Shown in pieces: positions 46,565 to 55,698 of a stretch of DNA of 64,000 nucleotides (the first letter of the stretch is position 1; each line of letters starts with the position of its first letter). The notes beneath the pieces were generated by a model. That model searched no databases, was not told where the DNA came from, and saw only the letters and a list, made by a program, of their open reading frames with translations. The position numbers and the translations under genes are program-made. The DNA is from Cupriavidus numazuensis. Its GTDB lineage: Bacteria; Pseudomonadota; Gammaproteobacteria; Burkholderiales; Burkholderiaceae. The stretch is from contig NZ_CAJPVI010000009.1 of assembly GCF_905397435.1 (NCBI RefSeq), positions 115,611 to 179,610 of the forward strand. The letters are read 5' to 3'.

Positions 46565-47973
46565 GTGCGTACCCTCCTTTCCTTGTATAGCTCACGGAAC
46601 GTGCGTCCCGATGGTGCGGGCATGTCCCGCGTCTGGGTCCAGCCCTTGCCCGCCATAGGCAGGCTGGCGATAAGCCGATTGCTGCCTCCCATGCGCGCAA
46701 GAACACGCGCGCCGAGCCGGCTGGCCAGCGCATAGAGCGCCGGGCGCCGCGCCACGAAACCCCATGCCTGCAGCGCAAACCGCTCCTGCCATGGCCGCAG
46801 TCCGCGTTCCATCTGCTTCTCGCGCAGCTTGCGCAGCAGGTCCGACAGCGGAATCGACGCCGGACACACGCGATTGCATTCGCCGCACATCGTCGCTGCC
46901 TGCGGCAGGTCGACGGCATTGGCCAGGCCCACGTAGCTCGGCGTCAGCACGCTGCCCATCGGACCCGGGTAGACCCAGCCGTAGGCGTGGCCGCCAATCT
47001 TCTGGTAGACCGGGCAGTGATTCATGCAGGCGCCGCAGCGGATGCAGCGCAGCATCTCCTGGAACTCGCCGCCGATCAGGCCGCTGCGGCCGCCGTCGAC
47101 GAGCACGAAGTACATGTGCTCGGGACCATCCCGCTCGCCTTCGGCACGCGGGCCGGTCAGCAGCGAGAAATAGTTCGAGATCGCCTGCCCTGTCGCCGAG
47201 CGCGGCAGCAGCCGCATCACGGTCGCGAGGTCTTCCAGCGTCGGCAGCACTTTCTCGATGCCGGTCACAGCTACGTGTACGCGTGGCATCACGGTGCACA
47301 TGCCTTCGTTGCCTTCATTCGTGACGACCGCCACCGAACCGGTCTCGGCAATAATGAAGTTGCCACCGGTCACACCCATGTCGGCGGACAGGAACTCGGG
47401 GCGAAGCACCTCGCGCGCCTCGCGCGTCATCTCGGGAATATCGGTCAGGCGCGGCTTGTTGTGGACCTTCGCGAACAGGTCGGCGATCTCGTCCTTGTCC
47501 TTGTGCACCACCGGCGCAATGATGTGCGATGGCGGCTCGGAGTCGTTGATCTGCAGGATGTACTCGCCGAGATCGGTTTCGATGCTCTGCACGCCCATCT
47601 CGCCGAGCACCCGGTTGAGCTGCATCTCCTCGGTCACCATCGACTTGCTCTTGATGACCTTCTTCACGCCGTGCTTCTGGGCGATCTCCGCGACCAGCCG
47701 CGCCGCGTCAGCCGTGGTCTCGGCAAACAGCACGGTGGCGCCGCGGCGCGTGGCGTTTTCTTCGAACGTGGCGAGCCAGACGTCCAGGTTTTCCAGCGCG
47801 CGGTTGCGCCGCTCCTTGAGCGCGGCGCGCGTGGCATCGAAATCGATGTCGCGGATGGCATCCGCGCGTGCGGTGACGAATTTGGTGGAGAGCTTCTTGA
47901 GGTTCTGCTGCAGCCGCTGATCGGCCAGCTTCTGGCCTGCGCGCGCCTTGAATTCCATGCTGTGGACTTGCAT
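46561..47973 (-). CDS. lutB: Lactate utilization protein LutB (YkgF-type iron-sulfur protein)
   Basis: Electron-transfer subunit of the LutABC-type L-lactate dehydrogenase. The 470-residue product has an N-terminal LUD domain (ATFEENATRRGATVLFAETT, GNFIIAETGSVAVVTNEGN) and two 4Fe-4S motifs near the C-terminus, CIRCGACMNHCPVY and CGECNRVCPASIPL. The start MQVHSMEFKARAG at 47973 is used, with MEFKARAG five codons later as alternative. The gene starts 17 bases after lutA on the same strand. Confidence 0.92.
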   Translation of the reverse strand: MQVHSMEFKARAGQKLADQRLQQNLKKLSTKFVTARADAIRDIDFDATRAALKERRNRALENLDVWLATFEENATRRGATVLFAETTADAARLVAEIAQKHGVKKVIKSKSMVTEEMQLNRVLGEMGVQSIETDLGEYILQINDSEPPSHIIAPVVHKDKDEIADLFAKVHNKPRLTDIPEMTREAREVLRPEFLSADMGVTGGNFIIAETGSVAVVTNEGNEGMCTVMPRVHVAVTGIEKVLPTLEDLATVMRLLPRSATGQAISNYFSLLTGPRAEGERDGPEHMYFVLVDGGRSGLIGGEFQEMLRCIRCGACMNHCPVYQKIGGHAYGWVYPGPMGSVLTPSYVGLANAVDLPQAATMCGECNRVCPASIPLSDLLRKLREKQMERGLRPWQERFALQAWGFVARRPALYALASRLGARVLARMGGSNRLIASLPMAGKGWTQTRDMPAPSGRTFRELYKERRVRT

Positions 47974-47990
47974 CGTCGCGTCTCCGTGTC

Positions 47991-48716
47991 TCAGGCGTCG
48001 CCAGCCAGGACCTGGGCAATATGCAGCACGCGTGTCTGCGTATCGCCACTGCGGCGCAGGCGGCCCTCGATATTGAGCATGCAGCCGAGGTCGCCAAGCA
48101 CCACCGCATCGGCGCCGCTGGCCTTGATGTTCGCGCACTTCTCGTCGACGATGGCCGTCGAGATATTGCCGTACTTGACCGAGAACATGCCGCCGAAGCC
48201 GCAGCAGGCCTCGCAGTCCTTCATTTCGGTGAGCTGCACGCCTGGCAATTTGCCGAGCAACTCGCGCGGCTGCGTCTTGACGCCGAGTTCGCGCAGGCCG
48301 GCGCAGGAATCGTGGTACGTGATGTGGCCGGCAAAGCTGGAATCGAGCTGTTCGAGCTTCGCGACGTTGACGAGGAAGTCCGTCAGTTCGAACACGCGCT
48401 CGCGCAGGCGTTCATAGCGGCCGTTGAGTTCGGGGTCGTCGCGCAGCAGGTCGGCATAGTGGTGGCGAATCATGCCACCGCAGCTGCCGGACGGCACCAC
48501 CACGTAGTCGAACATCTCAAACTCGCGCAGGAATTTCTCGGCCAGGTCACGCGACACGGCACGCTCGCCCGAGTTGTAGGCCGGCTGGCCACAGCAGGTC
48601 TGGGCCTCGGGCACCATGACCTCATAGCCGGCACCTTCCAGCAGTTTCAGCACGGAGAAGCCGATCTCCGGGCGCATGAGGTCCACCAGGCAGGTGGCGA
48701 ACAGGCCAACTCGCAT
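47991..48716 (-). CDS. lutA: Lactate utilization protein LutA (YkgE-type, CCG domains)
   Basis: Iron-sulfur subunit of the lactate-oxidising Lut complex, 241 residues, with the two CCG-domain repeats: CLVDLMRPE and CCGQPAYNSG, PSGSCGGMIRHHY, then CAGLRELG and CCGFGGMFSVKY. MRVGLFATCLVDLMRP is the family N-terminus, so the start is 48716. It is the first gene of the operon and is divergent from an IclR regulator. Two inverted repeats of the TGAAA/TTTCA type lie in between. Confidence 0.93.
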   Translation of the reverse strand: MRVGLFATCLVDLMRPEIGFSVLKLLEGAGYEVMVPEAQTCCGQPAYNSGERAVSRDLAEKFLREFEMFDYVVVPSGSCGGMIRHHYADLLRDDPELNGRYERLRERVFELTDFLVNVAKLEQLDSSFAGHITYHDSCAGLRELGVKTQPRELLGKLPGVQLTEMKDCEACCGFGGMFSVKYGNISTAIVDEKCANIKASGADAVVLGDLGCMLNIEGRLRRSGDTQTRVLHIAQVLAGDA

Positions 48717-48858
48717 TTGCTTTCTTTCTCCAGACCCCGAAACCCCGCAATTATGCGCGTTTGCGCCGTGAGGTGGCGCACAAACCATTCAGGCGCGCTG
48801 TGAATGCGATTCAGGCCGCAACCCTCCCTTATTCCGTGCCCGACCAGAGGATTCTTAC

Positions 48859-48889
48859 TGAAATGTCATTTCACCTATTGAAATTTTCA
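48859..48889. promoter_or_regulatory. Candidate IclR-family operator (two TGAAA palindromes)
   Basis: TGAAATG-T-CATTTCA (48859-48873) is a perfect 15-base palindrome; TGAAA-T-TTTCA (48879-48889) is a second, shorter one, 20 bases on, center to center about 18. The first resembles the E. coli IclR site (TGGAAATnATTTCCA). They sit between divergent lutA and the IclR gene, 56 bases before the latter. Confidence 0.6.
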
Positions 48890-48944
48890 CGATGTGAGAT
48901 AGAATCAGGCAAACGCTTAATTTGCCGCATGGCAACATTTCCCT

Positions 48945-49733
48945 ATGTCAGACGCAGACAAGTCGCCTGGAAAGACCTCGATCCAGGTTATTGAACGCAT
49001 GATGACGCTGCTGGACGCCCTGGCCCAGCACGCCGACCCGGTCAGCCTGAAAGAGCTGTCGATCGCTACCGGACTGCATCCCTCCACGGCCCACCGCATC
49101 CTCAACGATATGGTGGCGTGCCGCTTCGTCGACCGCTCCGATCCGGGCAGCTATCGGTTGGGCATGCGCCTGCTCGAACTCGGCAACCTGGTCAAGGCAC
49201 GCCTTTCGGTACGCGACGCGGCGCTGGCGCCGATGCGCGCGCTGCACCGCGTGACCGGACAGACGGTCAACTTGTCGGTGCGCCAGGGCGACGAGATCGT
49301 GTACATCGAGCGCGCCTACAGCGAACGCTCCGGCATGCAGGTGGTACGCGCCATCGGCGGCCGTGCGCCGCTGCATCTGACCTCGGTCGGCAAGCTGTTC
49401 CTGGCCGCCGACGAGTCCACGCGCGTACGCAGCTATGCCACGCGCACTGGCCTGGCCGGTCATACCCGCACCTCGATCACCGAGCTGACCAAGCTCGAAC
49501 GCGAACTGAACTGGGTCCGCACCAACGGTTATGCGCGTGACAACGAGGAGCTGGAACTCGGCGTGCGCTGCATCGCGGCCGGCATCTACGACGATTCGCG
49601 CCGTCTGGTAGCCGGGCTGTCGCTTTCGGCCCCTGCCGACCGCCTGCAGGACAGCTGGCTGCAGAACCTGAAGGACACCGCGCTGCAGATTTCGCGCGGC
49701 ATGGGATACGTGACGGAGCCCGAAGCGGCTTGA
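48945..49733 (+). CDS. IclR-family transcriptional regulator
   Basis: A 262-residue regulator with an N-terminal winged helix (SIQVIERMMTLLDALAQHAD, LSIATGLHPSTAHRILNDMV) and a C-terminal effector domain (RAPLHLTSVGKLFLAADEST, NEELELGVRCIAAGIYDDSR). It is divergent from lutA and has palindromes of IclR type in its upstream region, so control of lutAB is likely by position. The ligand is unknown. The GntR gene follows on the same strand 127 bases later with its own promoter. Confidence 0.92.
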   Translation: MSDADKSPGKTSIQVIERMMTLLDALAQHADPVSLKELSIATGLHPSTAHRILNDMVACRFVDRSDPGSYRLGMRLLELGNLVKARLSVRDAALAPMRALHRVTGQTVNLSVRQGDEIVYIERAYSERSGMQVVRAIGGRAPLHLTSVGKLFLAADESTRVRSYATRTGLAGHTRTSITELTKLERELNWVRTNGYARDNEELELGVRCIAAGIYDDSRRLVAGLSLSAPADRLQDSWLQNLKDTALQISRGMGYVTEPEAA

Positions 49734-49845
49734 TGTGATCCATTCCGGCGGCGGCGGGCTAACAGCCTCACTGCCGCCGGATACCCTGACGCAGGGATGA
49801 TGGATTTAAGGGTTTACTCGTAGTTTTCAGATAACCTGCAAACCC

Positions 49846-49851
49846 TATAAT
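49846..49851 (+). promoter_or_regulatory. -10 box of the GntR-type regulator gene, near-leaderless start
   Basis: Perfect TATAAT 9 bases before the ATG at 49861, placing the transcription start within about 3 bases of the start codon. No ribosome-binding sequence fits between. The -35 is weak (TTTTCA at 49825-49830, 15 bases away). Confidence 0.5.
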
Positions 49852-49860
49852 CCGCAGACC

Positions 49861-50583
49861 ATGCGAACCCGCGCCGTCACCCTGACCGAACAGGTCACCC
49901 GTCAGCTACGTACCGACATCGAGAACGGGATCTATCCCATCGGAAGCCGTTTGCCTACAGGCAAGCAACTGGCTGATCAATATGGCGTCAGTGCTGCCGT
50001 GATCCGCGAGGTCACGGAGCACCTGCGCTCGCAAGGGCTCGTGGAAACCCGCCAGGGCGTGGGCTGCACCGTGCGCTCGCGCACCGGCTCCGCCGGCTTC
50101 CAGTTGCCGCGAGAGCCCGATCTTGGCCGTACCGAACTGGCCGATCTGTACGACCTGCGCATCGACCTGGAAAGCGCGGCCGCAGCGTTGGCCGCGGTGC
50201 GCCGCACCGCAGAAGACCTGGACAGCCTTGCGCTGCTGCTGCAACGGCTGAAGGTGCAACTCTATGATGCGCAGCAGGCGGTCGACCTCGATGCCGCTTT
50301 CCATATCGGCATCGCCACGGCCACCCATAACCCGTACTACCGGCAATTGCTGCAGTACATGAACCTGCAGTTGCACCAGGCCGTTGCCGCGGCGCGCGCG
50401 AACACGCTGCAGCAGGCACGCCTGCCCGAAGCCGTGCATACGGAGCATGAAGCCATCTTCGAAGCGGTCCGCGACGGCAACGCCGCCGCGGCGCGCCAGG
50501 CCACCACTCATCACCTGCAATGTGCGGCGCAGCGCCTGGGCCTGACCCTGCGCGCACGCGCAGCTGCCGATTCCTTGCCCTGA
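49861..50583 (+). CDS. FadR/GntR-family regulator, LldR-like
   Basis: A 240-residue regulator with an N-terminal GntR winged helix (TEQVTRQLRTDIENGIYPIG, VSAAVIREVTEHLRSQGLVE) and a C-terminal FCD ligand-binding domain (LYDLRIDLESAAAALAAVRR, FHIGIATATHNPYYRQLL, VHTEHEAIFEAVRDGNAAAA) with the usual Asp/His metal positions. Its neighbours (lutAB and a GlcD-type oxidase) suggest response to lactate or a related hydroxy acid. It ends 14 bases before the oxidase gene, so the two form an operon. Confidence 0.9.
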   Translation: MRTRAVTLTEQVTRQLRTDIENGIYPIGSRLPTGKQLADQYGVSAAVIREVTEHLRSQGLVETRQGVGCTVRSRTGSAGFQLPREPDLGRTELADLYDLRIDLESAAAALAAVRRTAEDLDSLALLLQRLKVQLYDAQQAVDLDAAFHIGIATATHNPYYRQLLQYMNLQLHQAVAAARANTLQQARLPEAVHTEHEAIFEAVRDGNAAAARQATTHHLQCAAQRLGLTLRARAAADSLP

Positions 50584-50597
50584 AAGCCATCGATCCC

Positions 50598-52010
50598 ATG
50601 CAAGCCACCACCCTGCCCCAGCGCCTCGTCGAAGCCCTTGGCCCCGATACCGTACTTACGCAGCCCGACGACATTGCGCCGTGGCTGTCGGACTGGCGCG
50701 GCATCTATCGCGGCCAGGCACAGGCGGTGGTGCGGCCACGCACGGTCGACGAAGTCTCGCGCTGCCTGGCACTCTGCCAGCAGGCCGCAGTACCGGTCGT
50801 GCCGCGCGGCGGCAACACAGGCCTGTGCGGTGCCGCTACGCCCGACAGCCAACCGGAGAACGTGGTGCTGAGCCTGGACCGCATGCATGCGATCCGCTCG
50901 CTCGACACCATTGCCAACACCATGGTGGTCGAAGCCGGCTGCATTCTCGGCAACCTGCGCCGTGCCGCGGCCGAGGCCAACCGCCTGCTGCCGCTGAGCC
51001 TGGCAGCGGAGGATTCCTGCCAGATCGGCGGCAACCTGGCCACCAATGCAGGCGGCGTCAATGTCGTGCGCTACGGCATGACGCGCGAACTGGTGCTCGG
51101 CGTCGAGGCCGTGCTGCCGAACGGCGAGATCTTTCACGGCCTGCGCGCGCTGCGCAAGGACAACACCGGCTATGACCTCAAGCAGTTGCTGATCGGCTCG
51201 GAAGGCACGCTCGGCGTCATCACGGCCGCGGCGCTGCGCCTGTTCCCACGCACCGACACACGTAGCGTCGTGCTGGCGGCGGTGGAATCGCCACAGCAGG
51301 CGCTGGAACTCTATGCGTTGCTGTTCGAGCAATGTGGTGCGCGGCTGCAGGCGTTCGAGTTCTTTACCGGGTCTTGCCTGGATCTCGTCCTGACGCATGC
51401 CGAGGGCGTACATGAGCCCTTTGCGCAGCGCTACCCCTCCTACGTACTCGTGGAACTGGCCGACACTGCGGAAGAAGCAGCCCTCAATGCGCTGCTGGAG
51501 CGCGTGATCGGCGATGCGCTGGAGCGCGGCTTGTGCCTGGACGCGGCGGTATCGGCCTCGCTGGCACAACTGCAGGCGCTGTGGAAGCTGCGCGAGGAAA
51601 TATCTGAAGCGCAACGCGCAGACGGGCCGCACCTGAAGCACGATGTGTCGCTGCCAATCGAACAGATCCCGGCGTTCATGGTGTCGATGGAAGCACGGCT
51701 GCGTACGCTCGACCCGGCGATCCGGCCGTTCATTTTCGGGCACTTCGGCGACGGCAACCTGCACTACAACCTGTCACGTCCGCAAGGTGCGCCGAAGGAC
51801 TGGGCGGCAACGCATGAGGATGCCGTGACCGGCACCGTGCTCGATGAAGTCATGCGCTACGGCGGCAGCATCAGCGCCGAGCATGGAATCGGCCAGCTCA
51901 AGCGCCATGCGTTCCTGCAGTACAAGGATCCGCTGGAGATGCGGCTGATGCGCGAAATCAAGCACGCATTCGATCCGGCCGGCATCATGAATCCGGGCAA
52001 GCTGCTCTGA
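50598..52010 (+). CDS. FAD-binding 2-hydroxyacid oxidase, GlcD/D-lactate dehydrogenase family
   Basis: Flavoprotein of 470 residues that should oxidise a D-2-hydroxy acid such as D-lactate or D-2-hydroxyglutarate. The FAD_binding_4 domain has PRGGNTGLCGAATP and QIGGNLATNAGGVNVVRYGM, and the C-terminal FAD-oxidase domain has FGHFGDGNLHYNL and SISAEHGIGQLKRH, ending in DPAGIMNPGKLL. The start MQATTLPQRLVEAL at 50598 gives the family length. It is transcribed with the GntR regulator upstream and ends at a strong terminator. The precise substrate cannot be read. Confidence 0.9.
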   Translation: MQATTLPQRLVEALGPDTVLTQPDDIAPWLSDWRGIYRGQAQAVVRPRTVDEVSRCLALCQQAAVPVVPRGGNTGLCGAATPDSQPENVVLSLDRMHAIRSLDTIANTMVVEAGCILGNLRRAAAEANRLLPLSLAAEDSCQIGGNLATNAGGVNVVRYGMTRELVLGVEAVLPNGEIFHGLRALRKDNTGYDLKQLLIGSEGTLGVITAAALRLFPRTDTRSVVLAAVESPQQALELYALLFEQCGARLQAFEFFTGSCLDLVLTHAEGVHEPFAQRYPSYVLVELADTAEEAALNALLERVIGDALERGLCLDAAVSASLAQLQALWKLREEISEAQRADGPHLKHDVSLPIEQIPAFMVSMEARLRTLDPAIRPFIFGHFGDGNLHYNLSRPQGAPKDWAATHEDAVTGTVLDEVMRYGGSISAEHGIGQLKRHAFLQYKDPLEMRLMREIKHAFDPAGIMNPGKLL

Positions 52011-52027
52011 ATCGCGCAAGCGCCAAT

Positions 52028-52059
52028 AAAAAACGCGCCAGAATCGGCGCGTTTTTTTT
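52028..52059. terminator. Bidirectional rho-independent terminator
   Basis: Perfect 12-bp stem AAAAAACGCGCC (52028-52039) / GGCGCGTTTTTT (52046-52057) with a 6-base loop and T-run, between convergent oxidase and pbpG. Confidence 0.9.
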
Positions 52060-52075
52060 GTGCGGGAACCGCAGA

Positions 52076-53281
52076 TCAGGTTCCGTGCGACGGGTGCGAA
52101 GCCAGGATCGCGCGCGCACCACCAGGCGTCTGGGTCAGGTTCGGCGAAGACGGGAACGCATGCGGCTGCGGCGTCGTCGACGGCGCATGCTCGAGCCAGT
52201 CGCGAACGCGCGTGGCATCGGCAAAGCGCGACAGCTTGCCCACGGAATCGAGGAACACCATCACCACATTGCGGCCGTTGACCTTGGCCTGCATGACCAG
52301 GCACTGGCCGGCCTCGGAAATGAAACCGGTCTTCTGCAGGCCAATGTCCCAGTTGCCGCCGCGCACCAGGCGGTTGGTGCTGACGTAGTGCTGCGTACGG
52401 CCCAGCACGTTCACTTCATGCTCGGTCTGGGTCGAGTACTCGCGGATAGTCGGGTTGCGGTACGCGGCGTTGACCATGCGGACCAGATCCATGGCGCTCG
52501 ACACATTGCTGCTCGACAGGCCGCTGGAATCCACGAAGTGGCTGTCGTTCATGCCCAGTTCGCGGGCCTTGCGGTTCATCGCCTGGACGAATGCAGGCAG
52601 GCCGCCCGGGTAGTTCCGGCCCAGCGCCGACGCGGCACGGTTCTCGGACGACATCAGGGCCAGCAGCAGCAGTTCCTGGCGCGTCAGTTGCGTGCCGAAG
52701 CGCAGGCGCGAGCTGCTGTGCTTCTCGGTGTCCTTGTCCTCTTCCGAGATGGTCAGGACCTCGTCCATGGGCAGGCGCGCATCCGTCACCACCAGGGCCG
52801 TCATCAGCTTCGTGATCGAAGCAATCGGCAGCACGGCGCTCGGATTCTTCTGGAACAGCACCTCGTTGGTGTTCTGGTCCATCACCAGCGCGACACTCGA
52901 GCGCAGGGCCAGCGCGTCTTCTGTATCGCGCAGGCCCATGGCCTCGCCAAGCGACGGCTTGGCCGGCGTGAACACGGCACGCACCGGAGCGGCATGATGC
53001 GACGCCACGATCTGGCGTTTGCCGTTCTTCAGGATGACCACTTTGCGAGACGTCGAGGCTTCGGCCTTAGCCGCCGTGCGCGTACTGCTCGCACTCACCT
53101 TTTTCTCGGTTTTGGAGGATTTTGCCTGCTTTTTGGCAGACTTCTGGGTAGATGTCGACTTGGTAGCCGCCTCAGCCATCGGGGCGGCGAGCAAGGACGC
53201 AGAGGCCAGCACGGCCACTGCGGCAGCGCTCAGGGGCGTAAAGCCGAAGAATCTGGAAAAAATGGAATCAGACCGAAACAT
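52076..53281 (-). CDS. pbpG: D-alanyl-D-alanine endopeptidase (PBP7-like)
   Basis: Periplasmic low-molecular-weight penicillin-binding protein that cleaves peptidoglycan cross-links. The 401-residue precursor has a signal peptide (cleavage near AEAA, residue 39), a Lys/Ser/Thr-rich spacer (about 40-90) and the DD-peptidase domain with SxxK at Ser155-Ile-Thr-Lys158, SxN at Ser212-Glu-Asn214 and KTG at 317-319. The basic spacer is longer than in E. coli PbpG and may bind the cell wall. The upstream region has a TTGCTA-N17-TACACT promoter candidate. Confidence 0.93.
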   Translation of the reverse strand: MFRSDSIFSRFFGFTPLSAAAVAVLASASLLAAPMAEAATKSTSTQKSAKKQAKSSKTEKKVSASSTRTAAKAEASTSRKVVILKNGKRQIVASHHAAPVRAVFTPAKPSLGEAMGLRDTEDALALRSSVALVMDQNTNEVLFQKNPSAVLPIASITKLMTALVVTDARLPMDEVLTISEEDKDTEKHSSSRLRFGTQLTRQELLLLALMSSENRAASALGRNYPGGLPAFVQAMNRKARELGMNDSHFVDSSGLSSSNVSSAMDLVRMVNAAYRNPTIREYSTQTEHEVNVLGRTQHYVSTNRLVRGGNWDIGLQKTGFISEAGQCLVMQAKVNGRNVVMVFLDSVGKLSRFADATRVRDWLEHAPSTTPQPHAFPSSPNLTQTPGGARAILASHPSHGT

Positions 53282-53309
53282 GATTCGTTCAGCGCATCAG
53301 GATGGCGCT

Positions 53310-53338
53310 AGTGTAGGAAATTAAGAAATTGTTAGCAA
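53310..53338 (-). promoter_or_regulatory. Candidate pbpG promoter
   Basis: On the minus strand TTGCTA (53333-53338), 17 bases, then TACACT (53310-53315), in an AT-rich stretch 29 bases before the pbpG start codon. The remaining interval to 53522 is AT-rich without a gene. Confidence 0.45.
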
Positions 53339-53522
53339 GATTAAAGACTTACGGAAGCAAGTTAAAGTTCGATTTGCATACATTTCCACAATACGGGAAT
53401 TGTCGACTATTCGTCACGTGCATCATCGTGGGCATCCCGTAAGCCACAGCGCCGCAACGTCATCGCGGCAGAAGTCTTCCTTGTATGTCGGCAGTTATCG
53501 TTACACATTGATACACATCTCA

Positions 53523-54260
53523 CTATGAGAGGAAACGCGCAAACCCGCTTACCGGTTCACGTTCCGTGCTCAATCTATTTTCAAGCGCCTCCGGATCCGC
53601 ATAGCCGAGCGACATCCCGCAGACCACCATTTCTTCAGCAGGCAAGCGCAGGTGATCGCCAATGATCTTGTGGAACTGCGTGAACGCCGCTTGCGGGCAG
53701 GTATCAAGGCCGCGCGCCCTGGCCGCGATCATGATGCTTTGCAGGAACATGCCGTAGTCGAGCCAGCTGCCGAGTTCCATGATCCGGTCGATCGTGAAGA
53801 TCAGGCCGACCGGCGCATCGAAGAAGCGGAAGTTGCGCGCGTGCTGTTCGTGCATGCGCGCCTTGTCCTCCCGGCTGATCTCGAGCAGGCCATACAGGTC
53901 CCAACCCACCTTGCGGCGGCGCTCGAGATAAGGGGCAACCCAGGAGCGCGGGTAGTACGGATACTCTTCCAGATACTTGCTGTCGCGCTCGGGGTCTTCG
54001 TAGGCGGTGAGCAGGTCCGCGCACAGCCTCGCCTTGGCATCGCCCGAGAGTACATAGGCGCGCCATGGCTGCGTGTTGGTGCCGGAAGGCGCACGGCTGG
54101 CCACGGCCAATATTTCTTCGACCGTTTCGCGCGGCACCGGCGTGTCGAGGAATGCCCGCACCGAGCGCCGCGTGAGGATGGCACGGTCTACGCAGTCGAC
54201 CGCCTGCCGCGCGGCCGCTTTGTCAACGGCCGGCGTGCCTGCTTTCACGTCCTGCGACAT
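53523..54260 (-). CDS. Nitroreductase-family flavoprotein
   Basis: FMN-dependent NAD(P)H oxidoreductase of 245 residues. N-terminal ILTRRSVRAFLDTPVPRE and APSGTNTQPWRAYVLSG contain the phosphate-binding Arg/Ser residues; the central WLDYGMFLQSIMIAARARGL and C-terminal VCGMSLGYADPEALENR complete the fold. The start at 54260 is favoured because GGAGGAGGG stands immediately upstream; the ATG at 54278 would overlap the thioesterase stop by 4 bases. It ends a four-gene leftward operon. The substrate is unknown. Confidence 0.88.
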   Translation of the reverse strand: MSQDVKAGTPAVDKAAARQAVDCVDRAILTRRSVRAFLDTPVPRETVEEILAVASRAPSGTNTQPWRAYVLSGDAKARLCADLLTAYEDPERDSKYLEEYPYYPRSWVAPYLERRRKVGWDLYGLLEISREDKARMHEQHARNFRFFDAPVGLIFTIDRIMELGSWLDYGMFLQSIMIAARARGLDTCPQAAFTQFHKIIGDHLRLPAEEMVVCGMSLGYADPEALENRLSTEREPVSGFARFLS

Positions 54261-54274
54261 CTTGCCCTCCTCCA

Positions 54275-54733
54275 TCACGCTTCAGCCCCCGCCTGCGTAC
54301 GGGCGGCCGTCAGCGGCAGCAATGCAGCGCGCAGCGGTTCAGGCAAGGGCACCGGGCGGCGTGTGTCGCGGTCGACATAGACATGGACAAAGTGCCCCTG
54401 TGCCGCCGCAATCTCGCTCTCGCCGCTGAACAGCCCCACCTCATAGCGCACACTGGATGTGCCCAGCCGCGCCACGCGCAATCCCGCCATGACCGTGTCT
54501 GGAAAGCTGAGCGACGAGAAGTAGTTGCAATGCGTCTCGATCACCAGCCCGATGGTGCTGCCCGCCTCGAAGTCGAGCACGCCTTGCCGGATCAGGTACG
54601 TATTCACGACGGTATCAAAATAACTGTAGTAGACAACGTTGTTAACGTGGCCATAGACATCGTTATCCATCCAACGCGTGGTGATGGCCTGGAAGTGCGG
54701 ATAGGCACTGCGATGCTCAGCTTGCGGTTTCAT
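54275..54733 (-). CDS. Hotdog-fold acyl-CoA thioesterase (4-hydroxybenzoyl-CoA thioesterase/YbgC type)
   Basis: A 152-residue thioesterase. [20 protein letters not shown] near residue 20 has the Asp-x-x-x-H-N active-site pattern of the 4HBT family, followed by [20 protein letters not shown]. It should hydrolyse a short or aromatic acyl-CoA. The frame is open much further upstream into the EamA gene, but [15 protein letters not shown] is the natural start. It is third in the operon HDAC-like, EamA, thioesterase, nitroreductase. Confidence 0.9.
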   Translation of the reverse strand: MKPQAEHRSAYPHFQAITTRWMDNDVYGHVNNVVYYSYFDTVVNTYLIRQGVLDFEAGSTIGLVIETHCNYFSSLSFPDTVMAGLRVARLGTSSVRYEVGLFSGESEIAAAQGHFVHVYVDRDTRRPVPLPEPLRAALLPLTAARTQAGAEA

Positions 54734-54786
54734 GTGACGTGACGGGACAGGGGATGGAGAAAATGTGCGACGGCCGCTACCAGCGG

Positions 54787-55698
54787 CTATCGGCGAATGA
54801 CCAGCGCTACGCCAGCAGCAGCAAGCGCCATGCCGAACGCTGCCAGCGGCGGAAAATGCTCGCCGAACAAAAGCCATGCCATCACGGCAGTGGTTGGCGG
54901 CGTGAGATACATCAGGCTGGAGACGCGCGTCGCTGCCCCCTGCCGGATCAGCAGGAACAGCAGCGATATCGCCCCGATCGACAGCGCCACGACGGACCAG
55001 ACCAGCGCCCCGACCATCTCGGCGGTCCAGTCCACGTTGCGCGTTTCGAACAGGAACATGAACGGCACGCAGGCGAGCGCCGATGCGGCGAACTGGATCA
55101 CCGACCCCATGCGCAGATCGAACACCGCGCAGAATCGCTTCTGGTAAAGCGTACCGAAAGTGATGCTGAGCAGTGCGCCAGTCGCGAGCAGCACGCTCGT
55201 CGCGGACAGCCCGTTTCCGCCGAGCTTGTTGGCCACCACCAGCCCCACCCCCACGATGCCCAGCAGCAGGCCGAGCCACTGGCGCACGCTGATGCGCTCT
55301 CCGAGGCGTGACGCAATCAGCGCCGTCAGAATGGGTTGCATGCCGACGATCAGCGCCGACATGCCGGCCGGCATGCCAAGCTTGACGGCCGCCCACACGC
55401 CACCGAGATAGCCGGCCTGCAGGAACAGGCCTGCCACGGCAATATGGCCCACCATGCGCCAGTCGGCCCGGCCGTCGCGTTGCGGCAAGGGCACGCGCGC
55501 CAGCCATACGAACGGCACCATCAGCACCAGCACGCCGACGAACCGCAGGAACAGGAACGTCATCGGCTCGGCGTGCGGCATGCCATATCTGGCCACGACA
55601 AAGCCGGTACTCCAGATCAGTACGAACAGCCACGGCATGCTGGCCGCCCAGAGCCCCTGCCGGGACCGCGCCTGAGTATCGCCCGCCACGCTGGTCAT
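54787..55698 (-). CDS. EamA/DMT-family membrane transporter
   Basis: Inner-membrane protein of 303 residues with 10 hydrophobic helices arranged as two EamA repeats; the first begins [20 protein letters not shown], the second [17 protein letters not shown]. These transporters export or import small metabolites. The gene overlaps the deacetylase gene by 4 bases (ATGA), implying coupled expression. Substrate unknown. Confidence 0.9.
   Translation of the reverse strand: MTSVAGDTQARSRQGLWAASMPWLFVLIWSTGFVVARYGMPHAEPMTFLFLRFVGVLVLMVPFVWLARVPLPQRDGRADWRMVGHIAVAGLFLQAGYLGGVWAAVKLGMPAGMSALIVGMQPILTALIASRLGERISVRQWLGLLLGIVGVGLVVANKLGGNGLSATSVLLATGALLSITFGTLYQKRFCAVFDLRMGSVIQFAASALACVPFMFLFETRNVDWTAEMVGALVWSVVALSIGAISLLFLLIRQGAATRVSSLMYLTPPTTAVMAWLLFGEHFPPLAAFGMALAAAGVALVIRR

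Noticed and set aside
46987..48417. 476-codon open frame opposite lutB/lutA
   Set aside because: Runs across two genes on the other strand and has no recognisable protein features.
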